64,000 bases of DNA from Scilla litardierei. Taxonomy: Eukaryota; Streptophyta; Magnoliopsida; Asparagales; Asparagaceae. Location: assembly GCA_030789695.1 (NCBI GenBank), contig CM061140.1:167982319-168046318 (forward strand), in the 5' to 3' direction. Within the stretch, counting starts at the first letter, position 1. Each line of letters starts with the position of its first letter. Made by a program: the position numbers and the translations under genes. The notes beneath the pieces are model-generated. The model was given only the letters and a program-made list of their open reading frames with translations. It made no database searches and had not been told where the DNA came from. Below, piece after piece: positions 54,339 through 64,000 of this stretch.

Positions 54339-55295
54339 TCAGTCGAGCAGGTCATCGTTTGAGAAGTCCTCAGCGATGAACCTGATTGGTGCCTGGTCTT
54401 CTTGAACCATCAGGTTTGTCTCAGCTTGCTTCTGGCTCGCTTTGTACAAGTCCTGTAGGTGGCGTGGAGTCCGACAATTCCTGGACCAGTGTCCAGTCAT
54501 GCCACACCTGTGGCACTTATCTTCCCAGTCCTTTCTGGGGGCAGAAGTCTGGTCGTCGTCCTTTCTCTTCCACACATTTTTCTTCTTTCCCTCACGGTTG
54601 GTTTTTGGAGGGGGTCCTCTAGCCTGCTTCTTCATTGCCTTACCCTTCTGGGGTTTGCCTTTGAAGTTGCCCCTCTTCTTCTGGGAGGAGCTGTGATGCG
54701 CTTCAGGCGCAGGAGCAGTGCCGGTAGGGCGTGAGTTATGGGTGGCCAGAAGAAGGTCACGATTCTGCTCTGCCATCAGAAGGCATGAGAGAAGCTTTGA
54801 GTATTTCGTGAACTTTCGTTCACGATACTGTTGCATTAGTATGACATCCTTCTCGTGGAAGGATGCATACGTCTTCTCTAACATGCGCTCCTCCGTCACC
54901 TTTTCACCACACAACTTCAGGCGTGAGGTGATGCTAAAGAGTGCCGAGTTGTACTCGGCAATAGACTTAAAGTCTTGGAGACGGAGGTTCTCCCATTCAT
55001 ATCGCGCTCGGGAAAGTATAACATCTCTTTGATGTTTATACCTATCCTCGAGGGCGGTCCATAACTCATACGAGTCTTCCACCGTGAGGTACTCGGCCTT
55101 CAGGGTCCGATCGATATGGCGTCTGATATAGATAATTGTTTTCGCTTTATCTATATCAGAAACCTTATCGCCTACAGCGATGGCGTGGCTCAATCCCTGT
55201 GCTCGCAGATGGAATTTTATGTCCAACTGCCAGCTTAAGTAGTTCTTGCCTGAAGCATCCAAAACGTCGAAATCGACGCTCGCAATTTTGGCCAT
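54339..55295 (-). CDS. Ty1/copia Gag, open reading frame intact
   Basis: 318 codons from MAKIASVDFDVLDASGKNY to a TGA at 54339-54341. Residues 1-200 form the copia capsid domain (FHLRAQGLSHAI, YELWTALEDRY, WENLRLQDF, SIAEYNS). A Lys-rich basic linker follows (about 205-255), then a CX2CX4HX4C zinc knuckle CHRCGMTGHWSRNC, and an acidic tail. Gag forms the particle that packages element RNA. Unlike most copia elements, gag is closed by a stop, and pol starts 162 nt later in the same frame. The start at 55295 is the first Met of the capsid domain. Confidence 0.9.
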   Translation of the reverse strand: MAKIASVDFDVLDASGKNYLSWQLDIKFHLRAQGLSHAIAVGDKVSDIDKAKTIIYIRRHIDRTLKAEYLTVEDSYELWTALEDRYKHQRDVILSRARYEWENLRLQDFKSIAEYNSALFSITSRLKLCGEKVTEERMLEKTYASFHEKDVILMQQYRERKFTKYSKLLSCLLMAEQNRDLLLATHNSRPTGTAPAPEAHHSSSQKKRGNFKGKPQKGKAMKKQARGPPPKTNREGKKKNVWKRKDDDQTSAPRKDWEDKCHRCGMTGHWSRNCRTPRHLQDLYKASQKQAETNLMVQEDQAPIRFIAEDFSNDDLLD

Positions 55296-56588
55296 TTATC
55301 ACTCTAGCATGTTAAAAGATATGCAATAATTAGATATTTTTGCAGAAAAATAAATAATTAAGCACTTCAGACACAGATTTTTACTGCGTGGATCGGCTAA
55401 TCACCAAATTAATTACAGTCCATACAGTCCCAAAAAGAAATGAAAGTACAACTCGATAACCCCCGTGGGGCCCCTATTCTTCTAGAATGGTCCTTCATCT
55501 TCTTGTGGCGTCCGCCGGTCTTGTAATATTACAAAATTATCCTCACTACATTTTTTCTCTCAAAAAGGAAATAATGCATGAAAAAGAAAATGGTGATACC
55601 TAGCCGATCCAAAACCACAGCAAATATTAACATTCGTCGCAGGCAGATAAAATGCAGCGGGCATTTAATCAACACAGGCAGTTTATTCATTACAGGCAAT
55701 TTAATCATCGCAGGCAGTTTATAATGGAAAATGAAGATCTTTCGTTTAAAAATTATTGGACCACTATGCAACGTCATACACCGTTAGGTTAGTTGACTAA
55801 CGGCAGAGCGGTCGCAGGATCTTCCTAATTTTTAAACGTTTAAAAATCATATAATCCGAATAAAAAGCGTTGAATGAAGTCACATGTAATTTGTCCAGAT
55901 TTTAACGAAAAAATCGAATTAAATCTGAAAAATGTTTGAAAATAGTGAATTTTCGGGGTGAAACCCTAGTTAGGATTTTTGGTCGCACGAATTGCCGCTT
56001 CAGGCGGCTAGGGTTTCAGGCCATGCGTGCGCACCGGGGGCCGCTGCGGGCGGCCGCGGGGGGGCCGCCGCTGCTGGCGGCAGGGCGAACCCGCCGTAGC
56101 AAGCGGCGGGGGGCTCCCGCCGCTGCCGGCGGCGGGTTTCGCCCGCCGTTTGCAGCGGCGGGGTCGCCTGCCGCTGCTGGCGGCGGGGGGCGCCGCCGCT
56201 GCAGGCGGCGCGGGGGGGTTTGCCGCAAGCCGCAAGGGGGCGGCGGCGGCGCGGGTTTAGGGGGGTTTGCACCCCAGCGAATAGATCCCCTACGGTTTAA
56301 TGATTTTTGGGGATAAAAATCCAATTTTTTTAGTAGAAAAAATCATTTTTTTAATCTCTAAAAGTCGTTTTTTATTGAAAAAGACAGATTTTTATCAATA
56401 AAAACGATGAGAACTTTATTAAACAATTGATCCAAGAGATTGGATCTAAACATATGTGCACATTAAATTTTAGATCTAGGGGAGATAGTTACCTCTATAT
56501 CCTAACCGCCGGATCTAGCGACGTTCGGTTAAGGAAGCCCGTTCGCGTCGCGTCTGTCCGTCGGCAGAAGTTCGGCTCAGCCTTGAGC
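55296..56588 (-). other. Copia leader (untranslated), 1.3 kb
   Basis: Non-coding sequence between the PBS and gag. It contains the GC-rich hairpin array at 56038-56210 set in strongly AT-rich flanks, and short repeats of CAGGCAGTTTA and CATTACAGGC at about 55640-55725. Open frames over the GC-rich part exist on both strands and are artefacts of composition. Confidence 0.6.
56038..56210 (-). repeat. Seven GC hairpins at about 26-nt spacing
   Basis: Hairpins centred near 56047, 56073, 56100, 56126, 56152, 56177 and 56201 each have a stem of 5-8 GC pairs, for example CCCGCCG/CGGCGGG, around a loop of 4-7 nt. Loops and spacers vary (TAGCAAG, TTTGCAG, GCTGCA). Spacing is 23.5-27.5 nt. The array lies about 390 nt downstream of the 5' LTR in the copia leader. 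Confidence 0.9.
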
Positions 56589-56600
56589 GTGCTGATAACG
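56588..56600 (-). promoter_or_regulatory. Primer-binding site of the copia element
   Basis: On the minus strand CGTTATCAGCACG follows the LTR end directly. It differs from the usual TGGTATCAGAGC, and I recall TTATCAGCACG next to other plant copia LTRs. The priming tRNA is not assigned. Confidence 0.6.
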
Positions 56601-56712
56601 TGTTGTAAACGTGGTGGCTATGGAGTCCATAGCCCTGTATTTATAGTAGTAGTGTTACATAATGGGTGGATACCCACTAACGGGTAGGCCCACCAAAAGC
56701 CCGTTTATAACA
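56601..56712 (-). repeat. 5' LTR of the copia element
   Basis: 112 bp, with the same 19-nt inverted repeat at 56616-56634. It differs from the 3' LTR at four positions. Confidence 0.93.
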
Positions 56713-56759
56713 ATATTTTCATTTTAATGTAATTTTTATTTTGTCTTGGTAGCTTGTAA

Positions 56760-57682
56760 AAGTTTTTGTTGCACACACACTTATGAACACAAAATGTTTT
56801 AAGAATGTTTTGAAAATTATTTTATAAGCTTGAGTTGTATCATATGTATCAACATAGGAGTCGACTATCATTAGAATAGGAGTCGTACTATCTCTGGACT
56901 GTGTCACTGGAGTTGGAGATAGTCGACTACCGCCTTTCAGTAGTTGACTACCGGCAGTAGTTGACTATCTGTGAGCTGGCAATCCCCAATGGTCAGATTT
57001 TTGCTCGTTTTTTCTGCCGGTTGGAGGGACTGTTTGCTCATTCTGCAAGGACAGAATTGAGATTATAAATAGAGAGTTGTTGATGAAGTTATAGCCAATT
57101 ATCAATTTTTTTAAAAGAAAGTGAGTTTTAAAGTCCTAAAGCTTTTAAGCAAAACCCTCTCTCATTGGCCCATGCTTTAGAGTTTTCAAAATCATTCAAG
57201 GCCAAATTCTAGATCTCAAAGAGCTTCGTTATCTTATCACTTGGAGATCATCACTATAACCAAATCACAACTAAACAAGAACTTCATATCAAAGGCTATA
57301 GGTAAAAAGTTGTAAGTATTTCTCGTGTCACTTTGGTGATGTGTATTTCTCTCATTGGAGATGTGATCTCATTAAGACGTCTTGTCCATTGTTGGACGTG
57401 TTGTTCCATTTGAATTTGAAACATGTTGTACATCCTTATGTTTAGTAGATTTATGTCTTGTTGAGGATGTGTGGCTGGACTAGGGTACAAGTGATACCTG
57501 AACCAGGATATATCGTTTCTCTCTCTGTGTGTGATTGTTGGATTGTGTACTTACAATTGTTTTAAGCTTTCGCATTACTCTTATTTTGCAAGTATTATTG
57601 TTGATTAAGTAGTAATTTGGTAACACAAGTTAACTACTTAGGTAAAATTCTTAGAGGGATTTTTATTTGAAGAAGACCATCC

Positions 57683-57713
<31 letters not shown>
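56760..57713 (+). mobile_element. Copia LTR fragment (SIRE-like?) ending in a poly-C run
   Basis: Repeated GTAGTTGACTA/GTCGACTA words (56850-56970), then a leader-like stretch ending in TAGAGGGATTTTTATTTGAAG and CCATCCACCCC, resemble the end of some large copia LTRs and the C-rich region after it. No coding is seen. The assignment is by recall of form only. Confidence 0.3.
57684..57713 (+). repeat. Poly-C run of 30
   Basis: Thirty consecutive C. The length may be affected by sequencing or assembly error. Confidence 0.85.
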
Positions 57714-57714
<1 letters not shown>

Positions 57715-58203
57715 TGTTCTATTTGCCATTCACATGATCCCAACACAACCCCAAAAAGTACATGAAACACTCTCTGCGTGTGTGTACGCATATACATATG
57801 TGCCAACGCGTGTGTACAATACCCTTAGTCAAAAATACATCAAAAATTTGCACGTAATTTAGGATTATCTATAAGTTGGCAATAAATAAGACTCATGAAT
57901 AAAGACTCATCCTTACGACTTAAAAATGGAAAATTTTATTGAATACGAGCGACTCTAATTTATATATAATTCTTGCTATATGACATATGTTTGTACTCTC
58001 AACAAATGTCCCAGGAGTATGTATCTCGAAAGTACGGTACTTGTTCCCAATTATTTTCAAACATGGTATGGTATAGTAGCAGTGGCCCACTCATACATAG
58101 TATACGGTACCTAAGGGCAGATCTCCAAATAGATCGTATTAAACATAAGGTACAAGTTGCCCTTGCAGAATCTGACCAGACACAAACCCATTCACACCCT
58201 TGC

Positions 58204-58842
58204 TGATGTGGAACAAGACATGGTCAAGTATTATTTTATTTTAGAGCTGAAGAAATTCATGCCTATTCTAGAAGAGCCAGCTTTGAGAAATTAGAGTCGA
58301 GTCTTATTAGTTGTTTTAGAACTTTCATTTGGGTTTCTTTGGGGGTTTCTTTATTTATTAGGTGTATTTTTATTTGGTTTAAAATTTGAGTCAAATTAGG
58401 ATTTTTGAGTTTCCTTTTATTTAAAGTTTTACTTTGAGTCCTTTTATAGCCTTATTTATATAAGGAAACTATTAGAATTATAATAGGATTAGCGTTCTTA
58501 GCTTGAAGTTTTGTTTTCATGTGAAAATGCATTTATGCCTTCTTTTAAACTAGTGAAGAATAAAGAGTTGATTAATAAATTGAGAGAATTATTAGTTGTT
58601 CCCTATGAACCCCAAATTCTTCTTTGAAACCTTTTGCATGTGATATACCTACAGTACGTGAGCGATTCGCTTGGGTAAGATGCCTAAATTGCTATGCTTT
58701 TTAATTTCATCTTTTATTTTAAAAAACCTTAATTTTGTTTTTCCCAATTACCTAATTCCCAACACAAATGATAGATCTAACACTTCCACTTCTAAATATA
58801 AACCGTTCCGCACCCCCGTCTATATAAACTCTTCCGCTATCA
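58204..58842 (+). repeat. Left direct repeat (putative 5' LTR)
   Basis: About 640 bp, T-rich, with TATATAAACTC near the end. It aligns with 59834-60441 in order, with many small gaps. Confidence 0.5.
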
Positions 58843-58855
58843 TGTTACCTTTAGT

Positions 58856-58867
58856 TGGTATCACAGC
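58856..58867 (+). promoter_or_regulatory. PBS-like site
   Basis: TGGTATCACAGC differs from TGGTATCAGAGC at one base and lies just after the left repeat. Confidence 0.45.
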
Positions 58868-59833
58868 TGAATGGTCATCATCTTCTTTACTTTCCTTTAG
58901 ACTAGGATTAGTTAGGTTTTAATTTTTCTTTTAATTTTCAGAAAACCCATTAGCTGTCATCACCATCTTTGTCTGTTTGTTATTTATTAAATTTTTAGTT
59001 TTAGTAAAAATTATTGATTTTAGGAGGAAAAACTCTCTTTTGATTTCTAGTCTACGAAAAAAATCAAAGAAACAAAAAGATTATTGTTCTTCCTCCTCAA
59101 GTTCCCTAGCTCTGGTCACCTCCGATAATTGCAACATTGCAAATTGGGGGAAGCTCGATAATTGGTTTTGGTACAGTCTCATACCCTTCTCATACCCTTG
59201 AGCAAATCATTGCATGCCTAAATTACATGCCCTAGAAGCATTCTACCAGAAAAATCTATTCCACAAGAACATCGGACAGGATGCCTCCTAAGTTAAGAAC
59301 TAGCTTTCATCATGAAATACTTTCACAATCGCTGAGTCACATTAAACATGTGAACCAGAATCAAAGCCTTATAGTGAATGCCATTACTGAGTCTCGAGCC
59401 TGACCAAGAGGTTGAGCTAGAGTCTGATTCCATATTAGAACCTGTAAAACTAAAAATGGAGCTGGAGCCGGAGCCCGAGCCCGAGTCGAGGTCCCAATCA
59501 AAATCAAAACTACAATCCCAACCAAGATCAGAGTCACACATATAGGTAGAGTTGGCACTACAGACCGAATCAAGCTATGTATTGGTTTCGAGCCAGATCA
59601 TGAGATAATCTGGAGCTGCTTCCTGAGGTAAAAGCATGTCAAATTCAGATTTCAATGGCAGAACACGTTGAGTTCATGATTCCATACTTTCCACCTACTA
59701 GTCGACCAATTTTGCATCTTTTCATGCTAACTTTGCTACTTTTAGATCACTGTTCCCAATATAAGCATACGAGAACCCTCGTTCTTTTTTATTTCAAAAC
59801 TAAAGGACGAGTCTTCTTTAATGAGATGAGATT

Positions 59834-60441
59834 TGATGTGAAACAAGACATGATTGAGTATTATTTCATTTTAAATCCAAAGAAATTCATGTCTATTCCA
59901 GAAGAACCAGCTTGGAAATATTAACCTTGGTTGTTTTAGGACTTTTTTGAGTTTCTTGTGGGAGTTCTCTTTTTTATTTGGTTTCTTTTTATTGGATTTA
60001 TAGTTTGAACCAAATTAGGATTTTAAGTTTCTTTCTATTTAAAAGTTTGATTTGAGTCTTTTTGTAGCCTTAATTATAAACGTAACTTTTAGAATTCTAT
60101 TAAAATAAATTTTCTTGGCTTTTAATTTTATTTTTCTATTAAAAAACCTTTATGCTTTCTTTTGTGATCAAAGAATAAAGAGTGGATTGAATAAAATTGG
60201 TAGCACTACTAGTAGTTTGCAATAAACCTTAAATTCTTATTTAAATCACTTTGCATGCAATTCGCCTGTAGTAAGTGAGTGTCTTGTCTAGGTGAGAATA
60301 CCTTTTAATTTTATCTTTTATTTTAGAAAATTCTAGTTTTATTTTTTTCCCCAATTACCATTGTCCCACCACAAACCCTAAATCTAACACATCCACTTCC
60401 GCAACCCCATCTAGATATAAACTATTCCGCTGACCGTCTCA
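59834..60441 (+). repeat. Right direct repeat (putative 3' LTR)
   Basis: About 608 bp, the counterpart of 58204-58842. Confidence 0.5.
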
Positions 60442-61755
60442 TGTCACGTGCCATAAAGCATGCTCCACAAAAACCTAGACAAAAGCCTCAGTAAAACTAT
60501 GTAAACATGACTTATCAATGCCACTAGGTATATATTGCTGCTAAAAGTCAATCACAAACACTGTGCGTCTACCATATGTGTGAACAAGATCCTCAATCAG
60601 AATGATCCTTAACCACTTGTTACATGCTGACATGAGACTTGATGAATTTGTCCACGAGACAAACATTGCATCGGAAGAGCCACCTAAAAGTATACAGTCC
60701 ACTTGGCGTCCACAACCATATCCCCGAATCCCAGTCCGTAATTTCCTCAGACCTGACTTCTCCCAATCACCAATGCCACTCAAACAAGCTCTTCACTAAT
60801 AACAGGACTGTTAAGGTCACCCCATCATTCCAAATCATGATTTCTTTTTGCAATTTTACAGGTTATGAAAAAAATTGGGGGATTGGATCTGCAACGACCT
60901 TCATCTGATGCGTTTCTGCAATTGTTTCACATGCTTTTTGCATCACACCTAACAATCTCAATTCTTGATATCCAGATCAATTTGAGAAAGCGCACTCGAA
61001 TCACAAATGTGCGCTCGGACACAACTTGCAGATCTTCCACAATCTTATGAACGACTCATCTTTGAGTCGAGAAAGCAGGTGGCGTATATTTCCCAAAAAA
61101 ATCCAATTTTTTACTACCATGGAGATCTGCATGAGCAATTGCTGCAGATAGATATTAGACAACACTGACCCAAGGTTTAAGAACTCGGTATCAGTTTAAA
61201 TTTTGGCCCCTTTATATAAAAATGGTTTTACAAATCTTGACCCCAGCTTCGTTAGGTTCAGTTCAAGTTTCTGTTTTGGCCTTTACTGTGTTTGTGTACA
61301 TATATTCTTGTTTCTATGTTTAGGTATTTGTAACATAGTTTGGTACATTAGTGGGATGTTTAAATAGGTTAACAATGTAGGGCTGTAATAGAATAATGTA
61401 AATCAAATATTCTATAACACACCCTAATTTTCGAAGAATTAGGATATGGTTTATAGTTAGAAGTTCATTACATGGCATGTGTAGCAAGGAATAATCTCAA
61501 AGTGTTATATGTTAAATTACATGACAGTTTTGAGTGCTTTGAGGCAACAAAGATTAATTAAAGGGTTAAGGGGAAAATGTTTATAATGGGAGTTAAGGGG
61601 GTTGCGGTTTTGAACAGCAATATCATTTACTAAACCCTTAAAGGCTCTTTAGACTTAATGAGCTTGTATTGAAAGAGCAGGACCCGCTTAACTTAACTAA
61701 CACCTTATTCTAATTCTCCAAATCAAAATCCTAGCCACTGCCCTTTTTAACCATC
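60442..61755. other. No gene recognised
   Basis: Open frames at 60541-60783 (-) and 60602-60908 (+) overlap each other and show no domain. TTTTACAGGTTATG at about 60853 looks like a splice acceptor, but no matching exon was found. Confidence 0.35.
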
Positions 61756-62002
61756 TTGCTAGGTTCATTTTTTAGTCAACAAATGGAAAATAAGCATTTT
61801 AAGCAAACACCACTCTGAGAGTTACATGATTCAACTACTTCAGATCAAGCCCACAGTTTAGTTGCTCTTCCTTTTAAGCATTGCTAGGTTCATTTTTGAG
61901 TCAACAAATGGAAAATAGGCTTTTTTTAAGCAAACTCCACTCTGAAAGTTACATGATTCAACTTCAGATCAAGCCCACAGTTTAGTTGTTCTTTCTTCTA
62001 AG
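61756..62002 (+). repeat. Tandem duplication of about 125 bp
   Basis: Two copies starting TTGCTAGGTTCATTTTT at 61756 and 61881 share GTCAACAAATGGAAAATA and ATCAAGCCCACAGTTTAGTT. They differ by a few substitutions and small gaps. Confidence 0.9.
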
Positions 62003-63125
62003 CATGTTTTCTTCTATTTTTTGACTTTTCAAAGTTAGATTTCTGATAGATATGGTGTCTTCTTCTCTATCCCTTTTTTATACTTGTATATCCATTTTAT
62101 TCAGATAAAACCAGCCCCAACTGATTTTTTTCCCCAAAGTTCTGGGCTGTCCTGCTTCAAAATCTGTTGGAAACGTCCAAAACCAATACTTTCGGGTGAA
62201 CCTCAAACCCTTGCATTGGGCCAACGTAAAGATGCAGGCTACATTAAAGCTATGTGAAAATGTAGTCTGCATACACGAGTCATCGACCCAATTCAGAACC
62301 CACTCAGAGCCAAATTTAATTAATTGGGAACTGGTTCAACCCTGGTTTAGCTCCAGTTTAGTCAACCGCATAGTCCGTTCATACTGGTAACCAAGTTTCA
62401 AACATCGTTCATCAACTTTCAGTCACTTCCATCTCTATTAAGTTATTTTTCAAAGTAATTCTAAATCATGACTTCTTCCAGTGAAAAGTTTCCTCAAATG
62501 CTGAGTTAGATGTTGAATTAACCATCACAAGTAGTTAATATCCATCTAGTTACTTTTCAATGCAGTTGAGTCCACAAGTCATATCTATGGTACTAAGCGA
62601 CCTCCATTCAATGTTGATAAAGCAAACAAGTGGTTTCTTATATATCATAGAACTCGTGGTATAATTTCTTCTGTTTAAAAAAGGTTCACAAGTGCTTTAC
62701 AAAGCGGCTTAGGCATCAAGCTAGGTGGAGATAGCCAATAGGTCAATCTTATTCGTGGTTAACCGATGTGATTCAGTAGAGAAATTTTAAGAGAAAAGCA
62801 TGAAAACATAGTCTTCATGTGTCAAGAGGTCTGAATAGTTAGTGGTAATTCCTAGCCGACCTGCCTACCCTAACTTGTCTCTCTCTCTTTCCTTCATCTC
62901 TCCTTTTTCTCGCGGACATGCAGAAACAAGCAAGAGATTTTGGGATAAAGCCGAAGCTTTGGGAGACTGACGATGATATCATTATAAGCAACGAAACACT
63001 TCTTTTTTCCATCTTTCTCCCATTGCCTAGGCAGTTGGAGTATAGGCGGTGGCACCAGTGGCCATCCGAACTAGCACTATTGAAAACACAGATCACATGC
63101 AGTAATGCTATTGGTCAAGATGTGT
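62003..63125. other. No gene recognised
   Basis: The minus-strand frame at 62839-63096 and the plus-strand frame at 62918-63127 overlap. Neither resembles a family I know. Confidence 0.35.
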
Positions 63126-63660
63126 GAGAATCTTTAGATCCGTGAAGCCATGCCCACACCATTGTCATACATCAAGATCGATCAATAGCACAACTCCATT
63201 CAGGATTTCTACACCTACATGCAAGATCTCTAGTCGCATATGTTATTGTTGAAAAGCCTCCATACAAGACCGCTTAACCAGCAATTGGACCAAAAAACAA
63301 TGCATGCAAGATGAATGATGCTATAAATTCTTAATGAACTTTATTCAAAAGACGAGTCACTTCGTGGTCACGTCGTTTGTAGATTCTAGTAGCCTACTTT
63401 AGATGTTGCTTGAGCCGATCTGCTTGCTAAAAAGACTCGTCATACACTTCCTACCTCATTTGCACCTGTTTTCAATCGAAAACAAATGTCTTTTCCATCT
63501 ACTAGTTCTCAGGCACTCAAAATATTGCTTCATTTTCTAGTTTTCAAGAAGCTTCTTCAAACTTCAATGCTCAAAGAAAGGGTAAGAAAACAATTTGATG
63601 TAGAGAGTGTTGCAGGTTTGGAGATGTCATAAAAGAACGTAGTGAAAAAAGAACTGATGA
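63126..63660 (+). pseudogene. Ty1/copia gag-like relic
   Basis: LNELYSKDESLRGHVVCRF (about 63330-63390) resembles the end of the copia Gag capsid domain. CRECCRFGDVIKER at 63599-63640 has the spacing of a CX2CX4HX4C knuckle, with the His replaced by Asp and the last Cys by Arg. Stops and frameshifts interrupt the stretch. No LTR was identified, and the rest may lie beyond the right edge. Confidence 0.45.
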
Positions 63661-64000
63661 TTTCAAAAATCTTCTCATGTGTTGTTATCGACGGGACATC
63701 AAACTAGCAAGCCCGTTTGACAATATCCAAGTCTCTAATCATATTTATATAGTCGCTTTATAAGTGCCACATTTGATAGAAATACTTCAGGATAAATCTT
63801 TCATGCCCTCTGAACTTCTTTTATACATCTGCTTTTCACACATGGTAGTACAGGTCCATACATTTCTATTGCTCCCAGTTATACATGTATTCACATTATT
63901 TAATTTAAACTCTCTATGCCAAACAACTAGATTTTAATGTCATTTACTTATGCAGTAAGACCTACAAATGTAAGGGTTTCAGGCACCATGTCAATCCAAT
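63661..64000. other. No gene recognised
   Basis: AT-rich sequence to the window edge, possibly a continuation of the copia relic. No clear motif is visible. Confidence 0.3.

Larger units (their letters stand above)
50249..56712 (-). mobile_element. Ty1/copia retrotransposon with 112-bp LTRs, nearly complete
   Basis: Both LTRs are 112 bp (50249-50360 and 56601-56712) and differ at four bases. A perfect ATATT duplication flanks the element (50244-50248 and 56713-56717). On the minus strand the order is 5' LTR, PBS, a 1.3-kb leader, gag, protease, integrase, RT, RNase H, 3' non-coding repeats, polypurine tract and 3' LTR. Integrase before RT defines the copia order. The very short LTRs fit lineages such as Ale, which is tentative. 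Two frameshifts and four stops break pol, and gag is open. Confidence 0.93.
58204..60441 (+). mobile_element. Small LTR-retrotransposon remnant, non-autonomous
   Basis: Two diverged direct repeats (58204-58842 and 59834-60441) both begin TGATGTG, then AACAAGACATG, and share landmarks to TTCCGCT. A PBS-like TGGTATCACAGC follows the first repeat by 13 bases. The 1-kb interior has no recognisable gag or pol. The repeats match at perhaps 70 percent of sites, so the element is old. It could also be a plain segmental duplication, although the PBS-like site favours an LTR element. Confidence 0.5.

Noticed and set aside
56038..56210. CRISPR array
   Set aside because: The palindromic units are evenly spaced but there are no unique spacers, the units overlap the spacing entirely, and this is plant DNA in a retrotransposon leader.
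56000..56324. Long frames on both strands over the GC-rich copia leader
   Set aside because: They are low-complexity Ala/Pro/Gly/Arg products of the hairpin array.
60541..60908. Overlapping frames on both strands
   Set aside because: Neither shows a recognisable motif, splice structure or consistent composition.
62839..63127. Overlapping 85- and 69-codon frames
   Set aside because: They overlap on opposite strands and match no family I know.

Overview
This window is nuclear DNA from a flowering plant with a large, transposon-rich genome. The evidence is a plant-type SAR1 GTPase gene, the first exon of a plant heat-stress transcription factor, and dense nested LTR retrotransposons, hAT elements and MITEs. 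GC-rich host exons in an AT-rich background hint at a non-grass monocot or a magnoliid, but the sequence does not settle this. All readings below were made by eye, without alignment software.

Layout. 1-1048: an LTR-like segment. 1306-1563 (-): first exon of a heat-stress transcription factor whose intron runs into that segment. 2079-11391: a non-coding LTR retrotransposon with LTRs of about 2.9 kb, a 3.5 kb TG-rich core and a primer-binding site that looks complementary to tRNA-Ile. 11396-27390: a decayed Ty1/copia element (5' LTR, PBS, gag, partial pol, no 3' LTR). It is split by two nests of solo LTRs: 13472-19030 carrying 15907-19014, and 20210-25055 carrying 21451-23756. 28054-28502: a PIF/Harbinger-type MITE just upstream of SAR1.

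28762-40271 (+): the complete three-exon SAR1 gene, 193 codons. Its second intron is 10.7 kb. It holds a MITE-like element, a three-copy tandem repeat, a hAT element (33824-37643) with a gag-only Ty3/gypsy element inside it (34271-36878), and a second hAT element (37938-38806). 41696-41903 (-): the last two coding exons of an unrecognised gene, convergent with SAR1.

43199-47644 (-): a Ty3/gypsy element related to the gag-only one, but keeping pol and lacking most of gag. 50249-56712 (-): a nearly complete Ty1/copia element with only 112-bp LTRs and a perfect 5-bp target duplication. Its leader carries seven GC-rich hairpins spaced about 26 nt apart. 56713-64000: older debris, including an LTR fragment ending in a 30-C run, a small element with two diverged 640-bp repeats, a 125-bp tandem duplication and a copia-gag-like relic.

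Only SAR1 can be called an intact host gene. The other host genes are partial, and every retrotransposon carries inactivating changes. The most unusual points are the periodic hairpin array in the copia leader, the non-coding element with a tRNA-Ile-like primer site, the pair of related gypsy elements with complementary deletions, and a 56-bp near-perfect palindrome at 47800.
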